NCBI RefSeq assembly: GCF_004634425.1
Contig: NZ_SBJL01000002.1
Span: 620,001-684,000 of the forward strand
From: Vitreimonas flagellata
GTDB taxonomy: Bacteria; Pseudomonadota; Alphaproteobacteria; Caulobacterales; Aquidulcibacteraceae
Length of the DNA: 64,000 bases
Direction of reading: 5' to 3'
Below, in pieces: positions 58,927 through 64,000 of this stretch. A program made the position numbers and the translations under genes. Below the pieces are notes generated by a model. It saw only the letters and a list, made by a program, of their open reading frames with translations, was not told where the DNA came from and did no database searches. The first letter of the stretch is position 1. Each line of letters starts with the position of its first letter.

Positions 58927-59433
58927 ATGCGCCGTGGGATCATGGCCGCGTTTGTGGCGGCTTCCGCTCTGCTTTCATTGAACGCCGCGTCGGCCAGCGA
59001 CACGCCCGCTGTCGGCCCGGATTCGAATCTGCCTGTGCCGCGGTTCGTCAGCCTGCGCACTGAGGGCGCGAATGGACGCCGCGGCCCTGGCCTCGAACAC
59101 CAAGTTGAATGGGTCTATGAGCGCGCCGGCTTGCCATTGCAGGTGACGGGCGAAAGCGGGCCATGGCGTCGCGTGGTCGATCCCGATGGCGATCAAGTCT
59201 GGATACATGCACAGAACTTGGAACAGCGGCGTACGGCCTATGTACGAGAAGCGGTAGCGTTGCGCCGTAACGCACGCGAGGGCGCCCAAATCGTCGCCTA
59301 CCTCTCGCCGGGCGTGGTGACGGGCTTCACCGGCTGCGATGGCGAGTGGCGACGGCTGACCGTCGGCGGCCGCATTGGCTGGGTCGAAGCCGACGCTGTC
59401 TGGGGCACGGATTGCGGCGCGCCGCTCAGCTAA
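58927..59433 (+). CDS. Secreted SH3-domain protein
   Basis: 168 aa. Signal peptide (GIMAAFVAASALLSLNAASA) then two bacterial SH3-like repeats: RFVSLRTEGANGRRGPGLEHQVEWVY ... WVHIHAQ-like, and REAVALRRNAREGAQIVAYL ... GWVEADAVWG. Such proteins bind peptidoglycan or act in envelope quality control. ATG 58927 chosen; a TTG three codons upstream is in frame. Divergent from the dehydrogenase across 136 nt. Confidence 0.85.
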   Translation: MRRGIMAAFVAASALLSLNAASASDTPAVGPDSNLPVPRFVSLRTEGANGRRGPGLEHQVEWVYERAGLPLQVTGESGPWRRVVDPDGDQVWIHAQNLEQRRTAYVREAVALRRNAREGAQIVAYLSPGVVTGFTGCDGEWRRLTVGGRIGWVEADAVWGTDCGAPLS

Positions 59434-59522
59434 ATTCGACAAAGACGCGAACATTCTGGACAGGTTTCGCCAAGAGACGTCCCATTAACCATGTCGCGCT
59501 TGGGGCCGGTTGGGGGAATCCG

Positions 59523-60035
59523 ATGCGCACCGTCTTCGTCATCCTGTCCGTAGTCGCACTCGCGGCGTGCGAAACATTGCCCGCCTACTCGCAGACGGGT
59601 GTGCTCACGCCGAGCACGGCGGCCCAACCCACCAGCTTTGCGCCGCCACCGGATCAGCAATAGCTTGAGCTGGAGCGGCAATTATCCGCGACCGCACAAG
59701 AACAAGGGCTTGGCGGCGCGTTGGCAACGGTGATGGATCCGAACGCCGGCATCTCGATCCGACCTGGTGTCACTTATACGGCGGCGGACGTCGCCCAAGG
59801 GCTCGCCCCGCCCGCCAACGCGGGGCCGATGTATTGGCAACCGGATCGCGTGCACGTGTCTTCGTCTGGCGACATGGGCATGACCAGCGGTCGCTATGTG
59901 CAGGTGATCACCGGCACGGAGGCGGTTCAGGGGCGGTATCTCGTGGTGTGGCGGCGCGATGCGGGCGGCGATTGGAAAGCGCTGACAGAAACGCGCATTC
60001 CCGATCCGCCACGCGCCGCACCACGCCGCCGGTAA
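59523..60035 (+). pseudogene. Lipoprotein / DUF4440-like gene interrupted by an amber codon
   Basis: One frame, 170 codons from ATG 59523 to the stop at 60035, is broken only by TAG at 59661-59663 (codon 47). Before it: MRTVFVILSVVALAACETLP, a lipoprotein signal with lipobox LAAC, then a Pro/Ser/Gln-rich linker ending PPPDQQ. After it the frame continues LELERQLSATAQEQG and a domain with YWQPDRVHVSSSGDMGMTSGRY and YLVVWRRDAGGDWK, typical of the DUF4440/SnoaL-like fold. CAG to TAG at a Gln run would explain it. Alternatives: a sequencing error, amber readthrough, or reinitiation at ATG 59733. Confidence 0.75.
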
Positions 60036-60113
60036 GGCGGCTCGCCTTGCTCCTGAGGCGTCCGGCCTGTAAGCGGGGCGGGATTTTTCCCTTCCATTCG
60101 CAGAGACTCAGTC

Positions 60114-60653
60114 ATGGCGTCCGAGCCCAGCCGGCCCTCCTCTTTCAGCTATGAAGACCTGATCGCCTCCGGCGAAGGGCGCCTGCACGGCCCAGGCAAT
60201 GCGCAATTGCCGCTGCCGCCGATGTTGATGTTCGACCGCATCACAAGGGCCACTGCCGAGGGCGGCGACCACGGCAAGGGGGTGATGATCGCCGAGTTCG
60301 ACATCACACCGGATCGCTGGTTCTTCGAATGCCATTTCCGCGGCGACCCGGTTATGCCCGGCTGCCTCGGCCTCGACGCGATGTGGCAGCTCACCGGCTT
60401 CTTTATGGCCTGGGCCGGTTCGCCCGGACGCGGCCGCGCGCTCGGCGTCGGTGAACTTGAATTCCGTGGCCAGATCACGCCGAAGACCAAGCTCGTCACC
60501 TACGAAATCCATCCCAAGCGCGTCATCCAGCGCAAGCTGCATATGATCGTGGCGGACGGGATCACGAAAGCCGATGGCGTCACCATCTATACGGCCAGGG
60601 ATCTTAAGGTCGGGCTGTTCTCACCGGAACAACTCGAAGCGCAGATGAAGTAA
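60114..60653 (+). CDS. fabA: 3-hydroxydecanoyl-ACP dehydratase/isomerase
   Basis: 179-aa FabA, which dehydrates 3-hydroxydecanoyl-ACP and isomerises it to the cis-3 product, seeding unsaturated fatty acids. Catalytic His74 ([11 protein letters not shown]) and Asp88 ([10 protein letters not shown]) are present. Starts at ATG 60114. Paired with fabB 11 nt downstream. Confidence 0.97.
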   Translation: MASEPSRPSSFSYEDLIASGEGRLHGPGNAQLPLPPMLMFDRITRATAEGGDHGKGVMIAEFDITPDRWFFECHFRGDPVMPGCLGLDAMWQLTGFFMAWAGSPGRGRALGVGELEFRGQITPKTKLVTYEIHPKRVIQRKLHMIVADGITKADGVTIYTARDLKVGLFSPEQLEAQMK

Positions 60654-60664
60654 CGGAGCAGCTT

Positions 60665-61879
60665 ATGCGTCGCGTCGTCGTCACGGGCATGGGGATCGTT
60701 TCCTCGATCGGCAACAATACGCAAGAAGTGCTGGCCAGCCTTCGCGAAGCGAAGAGCGGCATCAGCGCGGCGCCGGAATATGCCGAGAAGGGCTTCCGCT
60801 CTCTCGTCCACGGCCAGCCGCGCGTGAAGCCGGAAGAGGTCGTCGATAAACGTAACATGCGTTTCATGGGCGAAGGCTCGGGCTGGAATTTCATCGCGAT
60901 GGAGCAAGCCATCGCCGACGCAGGCCTGACGCCGGAAGAAGTCTCCAACCCGCGCACGGGCATCATCATGGGCTCCGGCGGCCCCTCCGCGCGCGCGATC
61001 GTCGCCGCCGCAGACACCGCCCGCGAAAAAGGCGCCAAGCGCGTTGGGCCCTTCGCCGTGCCGAAAGCGATGAGTTCCACCGCGAGCGCCACGTTGGCGA
61101 CGCCGTTCGAGATCAAGGGCATCAATTATTCGATCAGCTCTGCCTGCGCGACCAGCGCGCACTGCATCGGCGACGCCTACGAGCACATCCAAAACGGCAA
61201 ACAGGACATCATGTTCGCCGGCGGCAGCGAAGAGCTGGATTGGACGCTGTCCGTATTGTTCGACGCGATGGGCGCGATGAGCAGCAAATATAACGACACG
61301 CCCGACAAAGCCTCGCGCGCCTACGACAAGAACCGCGACGGCTTCGTCATCGCCGGCGGCGCGGGCGTGCTGGTGCTTGAAGAATACCAACGCGCCAAGA
61401 AGCGCGGCGCCAAGATTTACGCCGAAGTCGCTGGCTATGGCGCGACGAGCGACGGGCACGACATGGTCGCCCCATCAGGCGAAGGTGCTGCGCGCTGCAT
61501 GAAAATGGCGATGCGCTACCTTGATCGTCCGGTCGATTATCTCAACACGCACGGCACGTCGACGCCGGTTGGCGATCTCAAAGAGATGGAAGCGGTGCGC
61601 GAAGTGTTCGGCGCCAAGCCGCCGCTGATCTCGAGCACCAAGTCGCTCACCGGCCACTCGCTTGGCGCGGCCGGCGTGCAGGAAGCGATCTATTCGATCC
61701 TCATGCTCAACAATGGCTTCGCCTGCGAGAGCGCGCACATCGAAGAGCTCGATCCGGCGTTTGAGGATCTGCCGATCCTGCGCAAGCGCGAGGACCGCGA
61801 GCTGAATTGCGTGCTCTCGAATTCGTTCGGCTTTGGCGGCACCAACGCCACCCTCGCCTTCACGCGCGTGGCGGCTTAG
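60665..61879 (+). CDS. fabB: Beta-ketoacyl-ACP synthase I
   Basis: 404-aa condensing enzyme that elongates the cis-3-decenoyl product of FabA. The catalytic triad is Cys161 (SSACATSAH), His296 ([11 protein letters not shown]) and His331 ([11 protein letters not shown]). The FabA-FabB pair is the anaerobic unsaturated fatty acid route. The 3' end overlaps a convergent gene by 4 nt. Confidence 0.97.
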   Translation: MRRVVVTGMGIVSSIGNNTQEVLASLREAKSGISAAPEYAEKGFRSLVHGQPRVKPEEVVDKRNMRFMGEGSGWNFIAMEQAIADAGLTPEEVSNPRTGIIMGSGGPSARAIVAAADTAREKGAKRVGPFAVPKAMSSTASATLATPFEIKGINYSISSACATSAHCIGDAYEHIQNGKQDIMFAGGSEELDWTLSVLFDAMGAMSSKYNDTPDKASRAYDKNRDGFVIAGGAGVLVLEEYQRAKKRGAKIYAEVAGYGATSDGHDMVAPSGEGAARCMKMAMRYLDRPVDYLNTHGTSTPVGDLKEMEAVREVFGAKPPLISSTKSLTGHSLGAAGVQEAIYSILMLNNGFACESAHIEELDPAFEDLPILRKREDRELNCVLSNSFGFGGTNATLAFTRVAA

Positions 61880-62799
61880 GCGGACTGCGCTTCGGCTTCG
61901 ATTTCGCGGAGTTTGGCGAGCAGCGCGGTTTCGTTGGCGGTGCGCTTGCCATCCTCGCGCGCCATGCCAACGGCCCAGGCGATCTCCGCGAGCGTCAGAC
62001 GCTCGTCTTCGCGCATCTCGGCGACGACAGCCTCATAGCGCTGCTCCATGCGTGTGACGTCGTCCGGCGAAGTGACGCGGCTCCAGAAGCCCTTCAGGCC
62101 ACCTTCGAACATCGTGAGCACGGAATCGCCCAGCGGACCTTCGGCTTGTGCGGCAAACCAAGTCTCGCGACGCAGCATGTCGCTTTGCTCGAGCGCAGCG
62201 GGCGCGCGGCGTCCCATCAAATGATTGAGCACGCCTTTGACGAAAAGATCCGTCCAGAGCGGGTCATTGGCGCGGCCGTCGCTTTCGGCGTCAATCGCGA
62301 ATAGCCAGCGGGCCTCTTCTTCGGTGACGGAGACAGCGCCCGCGCCGGAGGCGACATAAAGCGCGCGGCGGATGAATTCGGTTTCTTGCGCGCCAATCGG
62401 TTTGCCGGCGAGCCATGCGGCGACGCGCTTGCGTGCGAAGGCCGCGAGCGACGCGGGCGCGCTTTCGCTGCGCTCGAGCGTCTTCAGCAGAACTTCGATC
62501 TCGGTTTCGCGGGCGCCGTTGTCGCCGAAGCGCGACATGAGCCAGGAGGTCGTGTTTTCATCCACGTGGCCTGCGTAATGGCCTGATTGCAGAACGTGAT
62601 CGACGATGCCTTCTACGAAGGCATTCGCCCAGGCCTGATCGCTATTGGCGACACGGCCCTCAAGCGAGATCAGCACATCCGCTTCCTGGCGCGAAACGAC
62701 GCCATCGGGGAAGATCGCCTGGCGCAACTGAAACGCCTCCTCCGCGCTGATGAAGCGGTCGGCGGCGATGTGTTCTGAAAGCGTTAGCAACGCGCTCAT
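61876..62799 (-). CDS. Uncharacterised protein with internal duplication
   Basis: 307 aa, all-helical in appearance, cytoplasmic, not recognised. Two similar segments: about residues 10-85 ([20 protein letters not shown] ... [14 protein letters not shown]) and about 130-210 ([17 protein letters not shown] ... [14 protein letters not shown]), sharing A-x4-W-x3-FV-x-G-[IV]-x-[DN]-H-[VL]-[LM]. The C-terminal [23 protein letters not shown] looks like another such helix pair. ATG 62799 has GGAG upstream. Confidence 0.75.
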   Translation of the reverse strand: MSALLTLSEHIAADRFISAEEAFQLRQAIFPDGVVSRQEADVLISLEGRVANSDQAWANAFVEGIVDHVLQSGHYAGHVDENTTSWLMSRFGDNGARETEIEVLLKTLERSESAPASLAAFARKRVAAWLAGKPIGAQETEFIRRALYVASGAGAVSVTEEEARWLFAIDAESDGRANDPLWTDLFVKGVLNHLMGRRAPAALEQSDMLRRETWFAAQAEGPLGDSVLTMFEGGLKGFWSRVTSPDDVTRMEQRYEAVVAEMREDERLTLAEIAWAVGMAREDGKRTANETALLAKLREIEAEAQSA

Positions 62800-62893
62800 G
62801 GGCAAACTCCAAACCCATGAATTTTAGCTGGCGCGGCTTAAGGCGACGCAAACGCCGAAGCTTAACGAAAGCAAAACGACGCTGCGTCCGGCG

Positions 62894-63064
62894 CTAGCGC
62901 ATTGCGCCTTGCGTGTAGGCGTACGCGGCGATGCTGAGGGCGATCACGACGATTCCGGCCCAAGCGCTGAGACCAATGCCTTGGCGCTTGGGCGGCTCGA
63001 TTTGGATGTCATGGGTGCGATCGAAGCGTTCGCCGCTCACTTCGGTCTCACGTATCCGCGCCAT
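62894..63064 (-). CDS. Small single-pass membrane protein, 56 aa
   Basis: Starts MARIRETEVSGERFDRTHDI, then a proline-rich turn and one membrane segment (LSAWAGIVVIALSIAAYAY), ending TQGAMR. A GGAGG ribosome site lies 6-10 nt before ATG 63064. Cytoplasmic side acidic/basic mix; no family recognised. It sits in the PadR-DUF2218 cluster on the same strand. Confidence 0.6.
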   Translation of the reverse strand: MARIRETEVSGERFDRTHDIQIEPPKRQGIGLSAWAGIVVIALSIAAYAYTQGAMR

Positions 63065-63130
63065 CCATGACCTCCAGAAACTGGATCGGCAAACGCGGAC
63101 GCCGCGCTTCTGTTCCCTTCTTGCCGAAAA

Positions 63131-63418
63131 TCAGGCGGCGCGCCAGCCCGGCACGACAAGCGGCGCGCGGAAGGCGAAGCGCTGCAGGTGATTGATGACA
63201 ACGCCGGAGAGGCGCTCGGCCTCAGCTTCGCTTTCGGCATCGAGGCGAAGCGCCAAGACGTTTGCGCCAGCTTGCAGAGTGCAGACACCCGTTGGAAACG
63301 GCACGCGACCTTCCGTTGGCGTGAATGTCGCGTCGAAGCGGTGGCCGAAATGCTTGCAGAGCTGCTGCAGGTATCGGCTGGCCTCGTTGGTGGCGATGTC
63401 TGTGACAATGGTGTGCAT
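63131..63418 (-). CDS. DUF2218-family protein
   Basis: 95 aa. The patterns ASRYLQQLCKHFGHRFDATF and GVCTLQAG, and the end NHLQRFAFRAPLVVPGW, match DUF2218, a small family often adjacent to PadR regulators or iron-uptake genes. Two Cys and several His could bind metal. Starts 3 nt after the padR stop, so cotranscribed. Confidence 0.82.
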   Translation of the reverse strand: MHTIVTDIATNEASRYLQQLCKHFGHRFDATFTPTEGRVPFPTGVCTLQAGANVLALRLDAESEAEAERLSGVVINHLQRFAFRAPLVVPGWRAA

Positions 63419-63421
63419 GGC

Positions 63422-63970
63422 TTAGCTCCGCTCGATCGCTTGGGCGGCGGCGTCGATGGCGGCGGCGACGTCCTGCAATTGCGCTTCCGTGAGCGGACCG
63501 CGCTCCATGCGCAGGCGCAGCGCGACTTTGAGGTTTTCCATGGCGCGCACGATTTGCGGTGAGCGGCCGCTGGAGAAGGTCTCACGCGCTGAAGCGATGC
63601 GGGCGAAGAGTGCGTCGACATTGGCCTTGTTCGACGCGAGTTCGGCTTGGCCCTGCTCGGTGATGGCGTAGAGCTTCTTGGCGCCTTCGCTGGCGCTGAG
63701 TTGGGCGAGGCCCATTTCTTCGAGCATGGTCAGCAGCGGGTAGATCACGCCCGGGCTCGGCGCATAGGCGCCGCCAACGCGGTGTTCGATCTCCTTGATG
63801 ATCTCGTAGCCGTGGCGGGGCTGTTCAGCGATGAGCGCCAGAACCACGAATTTGAGGTCGCCGTGGTCGAACATGCGGCGCAGGCCGCCGCCGTGGCGAT
63901 GACCCCGCCTGCCCCAATGGCCGCGCTCGTGGTCATGGCCGAAGCCCTCGCCATGCCGGGGACCGCGCAT
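63422..63970 (-). CDS. PadR-family regulator with His-rich N-terminus
   Basis: 182 aa. The first 30 residues are His/Gly/Arg-rich (HGEGFGHDHERGHWGRRGHR), then a PadR winged helix: DLKFVVLALIAEQPRHGYEII and SPGVIYPLLTMLEEMGL, with the wing LYAITEQGQAEL. A C-terminal helical dimer domain follows. The His-rich lead could sense or store metal. Start at 63970; an upstream start beyond the window edge cannot be excluded. Probably controls DUF2218 and itself. Confidence 0.87.
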   Translation of the reverse strand: MRGPRHGEGFGHDHERGHWGRRGHRHGGGLRRMFDHGDLKFVVLALIAEQPRHGYEIIKEIEHRVGGAYAPSPGVIYPLLTMLEEMGLAQLSASEGAKKLYAITEQGQAELASNKANVDALFARIASARETFSSGRSPQIVRAMENLKVALRLRMERGPLTEAQLQDVAAAIDAAAQAIERS

Positions 63971-64000
63971 GCAGCGCTGGCGCTTCAGATGTCGATGGTA

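Noticed and set aside
57840-59063. A 407-codon frame antisense to the 2-hydroxyacid dehydrogenase.
   Set aside because: The sense frame has complete catalytic and NAD motifs; the antisense product is His/Arg-rich and featureless.

Overview
The window is GC-rich alphaproteobacterial chromosome, most likely from the Caulobacterales / Hyphomonadaceae neighbourhood. That placement is inference, resting on the dnaA-dnaN-recF-gyrB block, the rpsT and enoyl-CoA hydratase genes beside dnaA, the mutM-ubiE-ubiB-coaBC-dut series, a SAM-II-type leader in front of met genes, and fabA-fabB. Genes are tightly packed with many 1-8 nt stop/start overlaps. I see no prophage, insertion sequence or CRISPR array.

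Layout. 1-6.3 kb: partial pyridoxal kinase, beta-lactamase-like hydrolase, a GNAT-rarD-phosphatase operon, an unrecognised protein and asd. 6.4-11.8 kb: RipA-like membrane protein, GNAT, rplU-rpmA, thioredoxin-like ferredoxin, tRNA-Ser(CGA), and a divergent PEP carboxylase. 12.0-20.6 kb: a 2104-residue octapeptide-repeat protein followed by a TPR/GT41 (SPINDLY/OGT-type) glycosyltransferase. 20.6-27.2 kb: NodT-type outer-membrane factor divergent from a tetR-MFP-RND pump operon. 27.2-29.8 kb: methionine operon (ACT-like protein, metX, metB) behind a SAM-II-type riboswitch. 30.2-40.2 kb: replication block, all on the minus strand (echA, rpsT, dnaA, dnaN, recF, a CYP153-like P450, exoD, gyrB). 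40.3-48.1 kb: mutM, ubiE-ubiB-coaBC, a DUF6481-like protein, dut and membrane proteins. 48.2-54.4 kb: MoeB/ThiF-like protein, DUF6624-like protein, hydrolase, PhoD, GH13 alpha-glucosidase. 54.4-60 kb: ZnuD-like receptor behind two Zur-like dyads, OmpA-family protein, 2-hydroxyacid dehydrogenase, SH3 protein, and a lipoprotein gene broken by an in-frame amber codon. 60.1-64 kb: fabA-fabB, an internally duplicated unknown protein, and a PadR / DUF2218 / small-membrane-protein cluster.

The strongest candidate for something undescribed is the repeat protein with its GT41 neighbour. Read by eye, the protein keeps an exact 8-residue register (consensus TQVAALTT) from residue 79 to the C-terminus. 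Every third or fourth octad is a marker lacking the Gln, and the marker spacing averages about 3.4 octads. This looks like the ladder of a regular solenoid. The Thr/Ser/Asn-rich surface sits next to a protein glycosyltransferase of the family that also contains the HMW1C adhesin glycosyltransferases. Other points worth attention: a SAM-II leader with an 11-bp alternative pairing; DnaA with Lys where the AAA+ arginine finger is expected; a PEP carboxylase with several active-site substitutions; and an 18-bp palindrome plus DnaA-box-like sites upstream of dnaA.
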